Below are positions 1-5,124 of a stretch of 5,141 nucleotides of DNA, piece by piece. Under the pieces are notes generated by a model. The model was given only the letters and a program-made list of their open reading frames with translations, made no database searches and was not told the DNA's origin. The first letter of the stretch is position 1, and every line of letters begins with the position of its first letter. Both the position numbers and the translations under genes were made by a program. Source of the DNA: JBEKDJ01 sp050014415 (GTDB lineage Bacteria > Desulfobacterota > BSN033 > UBA1163); the NCBI GenBank assembly GCA_050014415.1, contig JBEKDJ010000364.1, positions 1 to 5,141 of the forward strand. Reading direction: 5' to 3'.

Positions 1-485
1 GCGAAGGGAATCTGGAAAACCCAGTACGCATTGTTGTTGCCCTGGGCGTCGAGAGTGAGTGCTCCGGCTCCGACTGTCAACGAAACCGTCGCAGGGGTCC
101 CGGAAAAGTTATAGACGCCCGAGTGGAGCGTGAGTCCACCAAGTTCAGGAAGCACCAAGGTTTGAGTAGCCGACATGTTATTCAAACCAGTGTACGCAGT
201 AGTGAGATCATTCTTAGCCGTAAGAGCGACACCATCAGCTTGGTGGTACGCTCCGGTGAGGGTGATCTGGTCTGCTCCCGGCCCCTTGCCAGTAATCGAA
301 GCAGCTGGGGAAATGCCCACATCTCCGGTGATGGTGGTCGAGCCGATATTGTCTATTGACGGCGTGCCAGCCAGGACCGCGAAGTTCTCTGCCGTTTGCA
401 GTATTGAATCGGCTAATACTATAGGGGCGTAAAGAACCGTAACAAATGCCATGATTAGCAAGAAAATAAAGTATTTGGGTTTCAT
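1..485 (-). CDS. Secreted DUF3494 (ice-binding-like) protein, 5' part only
   Basis: I translated the minus strand from the ATG at 485-483; it stays open for 161 codons to the window edge, so the C-terminus is missing. Residues 1-25 form a Sec signal peptide: KPK, a hydrophobic core (YFIFLLIMAFVTVLYAPIV), then VLA before Asp26. The mature start reads AENFAVLAGTPSIDNIG, then TTITGDVGISPAASITG, a helix-like stretch ending in DLTTAYTGLNNM, LGGLTLHSGVYNFSG, and LTLDAQGNNNAYWVFQI. This order is the signature of the DUF3494 ice-binding fold (a beta-helix with a flanking long helix). Known members bind ice, inhibit recrystallisation or act as adhesins; many relatives in non-cold bacteria have no proven role, so ice binding here is unproven. 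The Shine-Dalgarno AAGGAGG (499-493) lies 7 nt before the ATG and fixes the start. Family sure; function moderate. DUF3494 genes are often horizontally spread, and this one is close to an IS. Confidence 0.9.
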   Translation of the reverse strand, partial: MKPKYFIFLLIMAFVTVLYAPIVLADSILQTAENFAVLAGTPSIDNIGSTTITGDVGISPAASITGKGPGADQITLTGAYHQADGVALTAKNDLTTAYTGLNNMSATQTLVLPELGGLTLHSGVYNFSGTPATVSLTVGAGALTLDAQGNNNAYWVFQIPF

Positions 486-534
486 TTTTAATCCTCCTTG
501 TTCATCTTAATAGACATGTATCTTTAAGTATTGT

Positions 535-551
535 AGCAATTATCGCGCCAA
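535..551 (-). promoter_or_regulatory. Candidate sigma-54 (RpoN) -24/-12 promoter of the DUF3494 gene
   Basis: On the minus strand this stretch reads TTGGCGCGATAATTGCT. The RpoN consensus is TTGGCACG-N4-TTGCT, so there is one mismatch (A to G), and the invariant GG and GC are separated by the required 10 nt. Transcription would start near 524, giving a leader of about 39 nt before the ATG at 485, which contains the ribosome binding site. A sigma-70-like TACAAT overlaps just downstream on the same strand, but its best -35 candidate (TTACAG) sits at a poor 19-nt spacing. A sigma-54 promoter would need an enhancer-binding activator; none is encoded in the window. Confidence 0.6.
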
Positions 552-579
552 ATTCTGTAATTCATTTAACTTATTGATT

Positions 580-593
580 TTACGTAACTTTAC
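580..593. promoter_or_regulatory. Overlapping small palindromes upstream of the DUF3494 promoter
   Basis: TTACGTAA (580-587) is a perfect 8-bp palindrome and shares its right half with GTAA-CT-TTAC (584-593), so the half-site TTAC/GTAA occurs three times in 14 bp. It would lie at about -56 to -69 from the start predicted for the sigma-54-type promoter. That is a possible activator or repressor site, but the surrounding DNA is so AT-rich that chance is a real alternative. Confidence 0.25.
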
Positions 594-700
594 AAATTCC
601 ATTTTTTTTAATCCCTTATAAAAAGGAAGTGTTTTTCTCTTTTTTTCAAATTCATTTCCACTTTAACGAAAAACATGATTATCAAACCCTAAAAATTCGA

Positions 701-973
701 TTATTTTTTTCCACTTAGGGACTCAATCGCCTTTCTTAGTTGGATCTCCTCATCCCACCTTCCATCTATAAGCGCTGGGATTGAATCTTTATCCTTGACT
801 AATCTGAAAGGATGGGACGTTTGTTTTTGAAACATACTAAGATATTTCTTCAGATCCGCTATTTCGTCAGAAACGACCAACCGATAAAACATGCTCTTTG
901 CCCTCGAGACTTTTCTATCCATCATGCTTGACCACAACTCTGCTTCTTCTGTGACTTCTCCCTCAATTGCCAA
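701..973 (-). pseudogene. Unrecognised short reading frame, probable gene remnant
   Basis: The frame is open for 90 codons from a TTG at 973 to TAA at 701, with an in-frame TAG only three codons before the TTG. No Shine-Dalgarno precedes the TTG or the internal ATGs at 925 and 922. The product is charged and largely helical-looking (EEAELWSSMMDRKVSRAKSM, then a SDEIADLKKYLSMF segment, ending AIESLSGKK), with no signal peptide or membrane segment; I do not recognise the family. An adjacent frame upstream (about 1018-975) reads RIIDERDVASRTIWQL, protein-like, and would join this one through a frameshift near 970-980. With the missing start and the nearby IS, this suggests the tail of a broken gene. 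It could instead be a genuine small protein with an atypical start. Confidence 0.4.
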
Positions 974-1084
974 ATTGTTCTAGAGGCTACGTCTCGCTCG
1001 TCGATAATCCGGAGGGAACGTTAAGCAAAAAATGTTAGTCTATGCAATTAGAATTGTGTATAATTGTCTTAAGATAGTTCAGCT
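974..1084. other. Short non-coding stretch between gene remnant and IS
   Basis: Apart from the possible out-of-frame remnant noted for 975-1018, I see no gene here. It becomes AT-rich from 1021. A perfect plus-strand TATAAT at 1059-1064 has no good -35 at 16-18 nt and points into the 3' end of the IS, so it is not supported as a promoter. Nothing in this stretch resembles mla sequence, which matters for interpreting the IS junction. Confidence 0.4.
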
Positions 1085-1117
1085 TGACCCCTGATGTCGA
1101 TAGTGGACACGAAACTT
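1085..1117 (+). repeat. IS terminal inverted repeat, transposase-distal (right) end
   Basis: This pairs with 2328-2360 as an imperfect 33-bp inverted repeat, 22 of 33 positions matching. The conserved blocks are the TG tip, GATG, TAGTGGACAC, AAA and TT. It lies just beyond the orfB stop codon. Confidence 0.75.
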
Positions 1118-1121
1118 TCTT

Positions 1122-1985
1122 TCATGCTGCAGCCTGCCTTGCATAGAACTGCCGCTCATAGACAGCCGGGGATAGATACCCTAGCCGTGCTTGCCGTCTC
1201 TGCCGATTGTAGAAGACCTCGATGTATTCCGTGATCTCTCGGATGGCCTGCTCTCTCGTCTTGTAGTGACGATGATGGATAAGCTCATTCTTGAGCGTAC
1301 CCCAGAAGCTCTCCATAGGAGCATTATCGTAGCAATCGCCTTTCCTGCTCATGGACAGTCTCATCTTGAACTGATCCATCAGCTTCCGGTATTCATAAGC
1401 ACAGTACTGACGCCCACGATCCGAATGATGAATCAGCCCTGCTCCAGGCCGTTTGGCTGCCACCGCCTTGAACAAAGACTGGCTCACCAAGTTCTTGGTG
1501 ATGCGACTGCCCATTGCATATCCAACGATTTCTCCCGTGAAGAGGTCCTTATGCCCTGTAACATAAAGCCAGCCTTCGTCCGTGGGGATATAGGTAATGT
1601 CACTGACCCATATTTCGTTCGGCCCCTTTGCCTCAAACTCCTGATTCAGCAGATTCTCTGCCACCGGGAAGGCATGCCTCGAATCCGTGGTAGCCCTGAA
1701 CTTTCTCCTCTGTTTGCACCGTATCCCCAGCTTCTTCCTGATCCGTCTGATCCGGCCGATCCCTACCTCCACTCCCTGTTCCTTGAGCTCCTGCTGTAAT
1801 CTTTCAGCACCGCATGTCTCACGGGTCCTCTGGTGGGCGGCCTTTATCTCTACTTCCAACCTTCCTTCTTCCTGAACACGTTTCGAAGGCTTCCGGTTGA
1901 GCCATTTGTAATAGCCACTCTTGGATACCCCCAAAATACGGCTCATCACCCCAATACCATACCTGAATCGCATCCCTTTCATCAT
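1122..1985 (-). CDS. IS3-family transposase OrfB (DDE catalytic subunit)
   Basis: This 287-aa frame is the catalytic half of the IS3 transposase, normally made as the OrfAB fusion that cuts and joins the IS ends. An HTH_21-like start (MRFRYGIGVMSRILGVSKSGYYKW, residues 5-28) is followed by the rve integrase core at about 120-280. The catalytic triad is visible: Asp129 in WVSDITYIPT, Asp189 in HHSDRGRQY and Glu225 in DNAPMESFWGTLKNE. There are 35 residues between the second Asp and the Glu, as expected for DD35E, and a Lys 7 residues after the Glu. The C-terminus (EVFYNRQRRQARLGYLSPAVYE) is also typical. Its ATG overlaps the orfA stop as ATGA (1985-1982), but the main product probably comes from the -1 frameshift upstream. 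Full length and intact. Confidence 0.93.
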   Translation of the reverse strand: MMKGMRFRYGIGVMSRILGVSKSGYYKWLNRKPSKRVQEEGRLEVEIKAAHQRTRETCGAERLQQELKEQGVEVGIGRIRRIRKKLGIRCKQRRKFRATTDSRHAFPVAENLLNQEFEAKGPNEIWVSDITYIPTDEGWLYVTGHKDLFTGEIVGYAMGSRITKNLVSQSLFKAVAAKRPGAGLIHHSDRGRQYCAYEYRKLMDQFKMRLSMSRKGDCYDNAPMESFWGTLKNELIHHRHYKTREQAIREITEYIEVFYNRQRRQARLGYLSPAVYERQFYARQAAA

Positions 1986-2296
1986 CGCGTACCTGGCAGC
2001 GACTCCTTGGCAAAGTACGCGGTGGCTTTTTTTAAGATGTCTCGCTCCATCCTGGCTTCTGCCAGCTCATGCTTGACCCGTGCAAGCTCCATCTCTATCT
2101 CGGTAAGCGGCCTCTGCTGCCTTCCCACATCCTTAAGTTTGCCTTCTCTGTTCGCCTTCACCCAGTACCGGATGGTCGAGGCAGCAACCGATAACCTGCG
2201 CCCCACCTCCGGGATGCTCAATCCCCCTTCTGTTACCAGCTTCACTGCTTCTTCTCGAAGCTCCTTCGTGTAAATCGCTCTGGGAATCCTTTCCAT
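1982..2296 (-). CDS. IS3-family transposase OrfA (helix-turn-helix subunit)
   Basis: This 104-aa protein binds the IS ends and regulates transposition. Residues 8-52 (YTKELREEAVKLVTEGG, IPEVGRRL, ASTIRYWV) are the HTH_Tnp_1 DNA-binding domain. Residues about 62-92 (IEMELARVKHELAEARMERD) form the leucine-zipper coiled coil used for multimerisation, ending in the family-typical DILKKATAYFA. The start is supported by GGAGG 7 nt before the ATG at 2296. The length is usual for the family, with no internal damage. It is the first gene of the element and overlaps orfB by 4 nt. Confidence 0.93.
   Translation of the reverse strand: MERIPRAIYTKELREEAVKLVTEGGLSIPEVGRRLSVAASTIRYWVKANREGKLKDVGRQQRPLTEIEMELARVKHELAEARMERDILKKATAYFAKESLPGTR
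2027..2033 (-). other. Programmed -1 ribosomal frameshift heptamer (A7)
   Basis: On the minus strand orfA reads TTA AAA AAA G, which gives the classic X XXY YYZ slippery heptamer A AAA AAA in the correct phase. After a -1 slip the new frame (SHRVLCQGVAARYAMMKG) has no stop and runs directly into orfB. The site sits in the ILKKA codons near the orfA end, the usual place in IS3-family elements. Confidence 0.8.
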
Positions 2297-2327
2297 CTTG
2301 ACACCTCCGTCTTTAGTATTTTACCTC

Positions 2328-2360
2328 AACTTTGGTGTCCACTAAAGTCATCTTACCCCA
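2328..2360 (-). repeat. IS terminal inverted repeat, orfA-proximal (left) end
   Basis: Read on the minus strand it starts TGGGGTAAG, carries GATG and TAGTGGACAC, and ends AAAGTT, matching the other terminus at 22 of 33 positions. In IS3-family elements this end normally also carries the transposase promoter. A weak -10-like TAAAAT follows at about 2325-2320, without a good -35. Confidence 0.75.
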
Positions 2361-2362
2361 CC

Positions 2363-2908
2363 ATGGCACAGGAGTTTCTCCGGAGCCTCGAAGGGTTTGA
2401 AGATGAATTGACCGGGGTCCTTTCGAAGCAGATGTTCAGGGCAAGATACACCATGATGTTAAATGAGAGGCAGGCAGAAAGGACCCTTACGGCTGTCCTC
2501 TTCAGCGTGCACTTCGATCTTCTCGTTGAAACACTCGGACACGTGGGAGCGGCCGAGGTTCTTAGGGCCTTGGGAAAATACATTAATACCAACTTTATGG
2601 CCCTGGGAGGATTCTCGGTCAGAACCCATACAGGAGAGATTCTGGCTATGCTCCCCTATACTGGTTTCAAGGAGGGACAGCAACTGGTGGAGAGTTTTGG
2701 CGGAGGACTCCAAAAGGAGGCTTTGTCAAATATTGAGGCCTTAACCTACGCAAAAATGGGTGACAGTACCTGTTTTGAAATCTCCGTTTATGCCGGTATT
2801 ACTGAAGCCAGCTCCAGCGAGGATATTGACAGGATTATTGAAAAAGCAAGAGCTAATCTTGGAATCATTGCAATCCATCGATGCGATCCGAAAGGTGGAG
2901 GGATATGA
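2363..2908 (+). CDS. Truncated 3' end of an MlaF-like gene with a C-terminal degenerate GGDEF-like domain
   Basis: The frame is open from the IS edge; the first ATG (2363) is 3 nt inside the junction and has no Shine-Dalgarno, so this is a gene tail, not a natural start. MAQEFLRSLEG resembles the end of MlaF-type ATPases (DPxVxQFLxG style), so I infer the ATPase part lay upstream. Residues 13-160 follow the GGDEF (diguanylate cyclase) fold: ELTGVLSKQMF (LTGLxNRRxF), VLFSVHFDLLVETLGHVGAAEVLRAL, RTHTGEILAMLP, YAGITEASSSEDIDRIIEKA. The signature is lost. HTGEI replaces GGDEF, the metal-binding Asp aligns with Phe47, the base-binding Asn with Val55, and there is no RxxD I-site. It should not make c-di-GMP; a structural or sensory role is inference. 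Its stop overlaps the mlaD ATG (ATGA at 2905-2908), showing it belongs to the operon. GGDEF-like fold fairly sure; MlaF fusion moderate. Confidence 0.6.
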   Translation: MAQEFLRSLEGFEDELTGVLSKQMFRARYTMMLNERQAERTLTAVLFSVHFDLLVETLGHVGAAEVLRALGKYINTNFMALGGFSVRTHTGEILAMLPYTGFKEGQQLVESFGGGLQKEALSNIEALTYAKMGDSTCFEISVYAGITEASSSEDIDRIIEKARANLGIIAIHRCDPKGGGI

Positions 2909-3384
2909 AAAAATACTCTATGGAAACGATCGTTGGCATCTTCGTTGTCATTGGCCTTCTATGTGTCGGATACATGACTGTCAAACTGGGTAACATTTCA
3001 ATCCTTGGAGAGGACACCTATGTCCTCTATGCCAGATTTGCCTCTGTGGCGGGATTGAAGATCGGTAGCCCTGTTGACGTCTTCGGCATCCAGGTGGGAA
3101 AAGTTAAAAAGCTGGAAATCGATTCTCAAAAACAGATGGCATTGGTCGAATTGGGATTCAATAAAGGAATCAAAGTGTATGAAGATGCCAGTGCATCGGT
3201 CAAAACGGCTGGGTTGATTGGCGACAAATTTATCAAGGTTGACCCTGGAGGATCGGGAGATTTGCTTAAACCTGGGGGGACGATCACGGAGACTTCATCC
3301 GTCCTCGATATCGAGGATTTGATCGGCAGATTAGCCTTTGGCGAGGTTGAAAAGGACATTCAGGGAAAAAAACCAGGGAAATAA
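2905..3384 (+). CDS. mlaD: MlaD-like MCE-domain lipid-transport protein
   Basis: The 159-aa product is the inner-membrane-anchored substrate-binding subunit of the Mla ABC system; MlaD hexamers pass phospholipid between MlaC and the MlaFE core. Residues 7-25 (TIVGIFVVIGLLCVGYMTV) are the single N-terminal membrane segment. The MCE domain spans about 37-115, with ARFASVAGLKIGSPVDVFGI, QVGKV, SASVKTAGLIGDKFIKVDPG and then GGTITET. A short helical tail (VLDIEDLIGRLAFG) follows, as in hexamer-forming MlaD. An in-frame ATG exists at 2881, but 2905 is preferred: it overlaps the upstream stop as ATGA, places the membrane segment at the N-terminus, and has AAGGTGG 6 nt upstream. It is somewhat shorter than E. 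coli MlaD. It is the first intact gene after the IS and is expected to be translationally coupled to the truncated gene before it. Confidence 0.9.
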   Translation: MKKYSMETIVGIFVVIGLLCVGYMTVKLGNISILGEDTYVLYARFASVAGLKIGSPVDVFGIQVGKVKKLEIDSQKQMALVELGFNKGIKVYEDASASVKTAGLIGDKFIKVDPGGSGDLLKPGGTITETSSVLDIEDLIGRLAFGEVEKDIQGKKPGK

Positions 3385-3404
3385 ATGACGTCAAGGGGGT
3401 GGTT

Positions 3405-4007
3405 ATGAAGAAACGACTTGCAGGGTTCGTGCTTATTCCGTTGCTCATGTTTCCTCTCTCTGTCTATTCGGGTGTACCTCTCGAAACGGTAAAAGGGCAG
3501 ATTACCCGTGTTCTCGATATCCTTCGTGATCCTGTTCTTAGGGGAGAAGCGCAGAGAAAGATCAAGAAGGAAAAAATCAGTGCCATTTCGGAGGAGATGT
3601 TTGACTTCATCGAGCTTTCGAAAAGATCCCTCGGTCAATCCTGGAACAAAATGACTCCTGAACAGCAAAAAGAATTTATTAAACTCTACAAATCTCTCCT
3701 TAAAGATGTCTATGCTGACAAGATCACCTCATACACGGAAGAAAAGATAATTTTTAAACGAGAAATCACCCTTTCAGAAAGAACGGTCGAGGTAGAGACT
3801 ACGATTCTCACAAAAACTTCAGAGGTCGCCATTAACTATAGGGTGATCGAGAAGGATGGCTATTGGAAGGTGTATGATGTGGTGATTGAAGGGGTCAGTC
3901 TCATCAGTAACTACCGTGCCCAATTCAGGGAGATCCTTGCAAACCAGACACCGGAAGCACTGCTTGAAACCTTACGAAAAAAGGTCGGCAAGGGGCAGCC
4001 AAGTTAG
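3405..4007 (+). CDS. mlaC: MlaC-like periplasmic phospholipid carrier
   Basis: This 200-aa protein belongs to the MlaC/Ttg2D family, soluble periplasmic carriers that ferry a phospholipid between the MlaA complex and MlaD. Residues 1-22 are a Sec signal peptide (KKR, hydrophobic AGFVLIPLLMFPLSV, YS before Gly23). The family body includes EEMFDFIELSKRSLG, W then MTPEQQKEFIKLYKSLL, and near the C-terminus the signature GYWKVYDVVIEGVSL plus NYRAQF (152-174). The ATG at 3405 is chosen over an in-frame GTG at 3399 because AGGGGG (3394-3399) lies 5 nt before it and the signal peptide then begins MKKR. It follows mlaD after 20 nt and precedes mlaA by 30 nt, so one transcript is likely. No defect is seen. 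Confidence 0.92.
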   Translation: MKKRLAGFVLIPLLMFPLSVYSGVPLETVKGQITRVLDILRDPVLRGEAQRKIKKEKISAISEEMFDFIELSKRSLGQSWNKMTPEQQKEFIKLYKSLLKDVYADKITSYTEEKIIFKREITLSERTVEVETTILTKTSEVAINYRVIEKDGYWKVYDVVIEGVSLISNYRAQFREILANQTPEALLETLRKKVGKGQPS

Positions 4008-4037
4008 GATCGATGCCATGGGAAAGGAGAACATCTG

Positions 4038-4922
4038 ATGACCCGAATACCCTATATCATCATGCTCTTCGCTCTTTTTTTACTAAATCCAAGCCGGGCC
4101 TTCGCCATTGTGCCTTCAATGGAGCCCCATGCGTTGCCGGCTCAGCAAGAAGAAGGAACACTCACAACCGCTTCTGATTCCTTGCGGAATGAGGAATCTC
4201 TGTTTGTCATTGCAGAACAAAGAGGACCGGATCGAGAGGAGGACGTAAAAGAGAGATCCGGTGAACAAAACGATCTTACTGAAGAGTCAGTAGCAGAAGA
4301 AGCCCCAAGGATTGCTGATCCTTTACGTCCATGGAACAATGCCATGTACCATTTTAATGATAAGTTCTACTTCTGGGTTCTGAAGCCGGTCACTCAGGTA
4401 TTCAAATATGTTGCTCCGGAACCTTTGCGGATCATGTGTAACAACTTTTTTGACAACCTCAGGGCGCCGGGCCGGTTTGAGAACAACCTATTACAAATGA
4501 AGACGAAAGCAGCCGGGAATGAGTTCGTCCGATTTGCATTCAATTCCACTGCTGGCCTTGGTGGCATCGCCGATGCGGCGAAGGAACTCCTCCACATCCA
4601 AAAATCTCCTGCCGATTTTGGCCAAACCCTTGGCCGCTACGGGATAGGGCAAGGGTTTTATCTTGTCTGGCCCATTTTAGGCCCTTCTTCTCCTCGCGAC
4701 ACCATTGGGATGGCTGGAGATTATCTCTTGTATCCTCTGAGTTACTTAAGTTTCACCGACATCTCCTTTGGATACTCAACTGGAATCTACGGATTGGAGA
4801 CAGTAAACAAGACTTCCTTCCAGATCGGGGATTATGAGGTTTTTAAGGAGGCAGCAATCGACCCTTACGTCTCGTTGCGTAACGCCTACTTCCAGAACCG
4901 CAAAAAGGAAGTAGGGAAATAA
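4038..4922 (+). CDS. mlaA: MlaA (VacJ)-like outer-membrane phospholipid channel protein
   Basis: MlaA forms a ring-shaped channel in the outer membrane that removes misplaced phospholipid from the outer leaflet and hands it to MlaC. Residues 1-23 are a signal peptide (TRIPYIIMLFALFLLNPSRAFA) ending AFA, a type-I site. There is no Cys near it (the only early Cys is Cys134), so unlike E. coli MlaA this protein should not be a lipoprotein. Residues about 36-90 form an acidic, Glu/Asp-rich, probably disordered linker. The MlaA domain covers about 92-290: DPLRPWNNAMYHFNDKFYFW, NFFDNLRAPGRFENNLLQ, RFAFNSTAGLGGIADAA, DFGQTLGRYGIGQGFYLVWP, GPSSPRDTIG and the final DPYVSLRNAYFQNR (275-288), all family hallmarks. 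GGAG lies 8 nt before the ATG. At 294 aa it is longer than E. coli MlaA, mainly because of the linker. It is the last gene of the operon. Confidence 0.93.
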   Translation: MTRIPYIIMLFALFLLNPSRAFAIVPSMEPHALPAQQEEGTLTTASDSLRNEESLFVIAEQRGPDREEDVKERSGEQNDLTEESVAEEAPRIADPLRPWNNAMYHFNDKFYFWVLKPVTQVFKYVAPEPLRIMCNNFFDNLRAPGRFENNLLQMKTKAAGNEFVRFAFNSTAGLGGIADAAKELLHIQKSPADFGQTLGRYGIGQGFYLVWPILGPSSPRDTIGMAGDYLLYPLSYLSFTDISFGYSTGIYGLETVNKTSFQIGDYEVFKEAAIDPYVSLRNAYFQNRKKEVGK

Positions 4923-5032
4923 AAGGAAGGTATTTTCAATATTTACCGCTTCTTTTTAAAAGGGGCCAACGGTGGCAAGTTGTTTTAGAACCTATGTTCC
5001 CTACTTAATTGCTCCCTTTTGGCTATCCCGAT
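4923..5032. other. Non-coding gap after mlaA
   Basis: No reading frame of note is present. A 4-bp stem, GCCA-ACGG-TGGC (4965-4976), is followed by a broken T-run, too weak to call a terminator. Near its end, TTTTGGC then TATCCCGAT (5018-5032) looks like a shortened copy of the 23-bp repeat that follows, so the repeat-bearing element may begin around 5010-5020. Confidence 0.4.
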
Positions 5033-5124
5033 GAATTTGGCCACTCAATCCGAAGGAATCTGGCCGGGTGTTCCGATTGAACGTGGCCACCTGATCCGAT
5101 CCATGTTGGCCCCCCCCTCGGAGC
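5033..5124 (+). repeat. Four tandem degenerate 23-bp repeats, probable IS terminus
   Basis: Units at 5033-5055, 5056-5078, 5079-5101 and 5102-5124 line up with an exact 23-bp period. Each has TGGCC at the sixth base of the unit. Units 1-3 start GAA and carry TCCGA at the same place, roughly TGGCCAC-N3-ATCCGA in units 1 and 3. Unit 4 is more diverged, its middle replaced by a C-run. Multiple direct repeats of this size and TGGCCAC character are, from memory, found at the ends of IS21-family elements, where they bind the transposase; I think that is the best reading. Alternatives are plasmid-type iterons or an operator array. No element gene is visible before the window ends. Confidence 0.55.

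Larger units (their letters stand above)
1085..2360 (-). mobile_element. IS3-family insertion sequence, apparently complete (about 1276 bp)
   Basis: The element contains an orfA/orfB pair in the -1 frame relationship typical of IS3, a DDE integrase domain, and imperfect terminal inverted repeats that start TG and end CA. The repeat core TAGTGGACAC occurs at both ends (1101-1110 and, inverted, 2335-2344), and in each case lies 16 nt inside the TG tip, as I recall for IS3 itself. Both reading frames are intact, so it may still be mobile. Flanking bases (AGCT on the left, CCAT on the right) do not form the expected 3-4 bp target duplication. The right junction cuts into an mla-operon gene whose upstream part is not present beyond the left junction. 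The exact tips are inferred from the inverted-repeat alignment and could be off by a few bases. Confidence 0.85.

Noticed and set aside
123..432. Two overlapping plus-strand reading frames
   Set aside because: They lie antisense to the DUF3494 coding sequence, have no ribosome binding sites, and their products look like no protein.
613..650. CCTT-ATAAA-AAGG hairpin followed by T-rich DNA as a terminator
   Set aside because: The stem is tiny, the T-rich stretch is not immediately adjacent, and no plus-strand gene ends there; the region is simply AT-rich.
1059..1064. Perfect TATAAT as a plus-strand promoter
   Set aside because: There is no acceptable -35 at 16-18 nt, and it would only transcribe antisense into the IS.
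1191..2273. Plus-strand frames across the IS, and a short minus frame at 1819-2013
   Set aside because: They are shadows of the intact orfA and orfB genes; the IS3 motifs are only in the minus frames chosen.
2881..2904. In-frame upstream ATG as the mlaD start
   Set aside because: It would add eight charged residues before the membrane anchor, whereas the ATG at 2905 has ATGA coupling and a suitably spaced ribosome binding site.
4965..4990. GCCA-ACGG-TGGC hairpin after mlaA as a terminator
   Set aside because: The stem has only 4 bp and the following T-run is interrupted (AAGTTGTTTT), so it is not convincing.
5033..5124. CRISPR array
   Set aside because: The repeats are contiguous with no unique spacers and the units are degenerate, so this is a tandem array.
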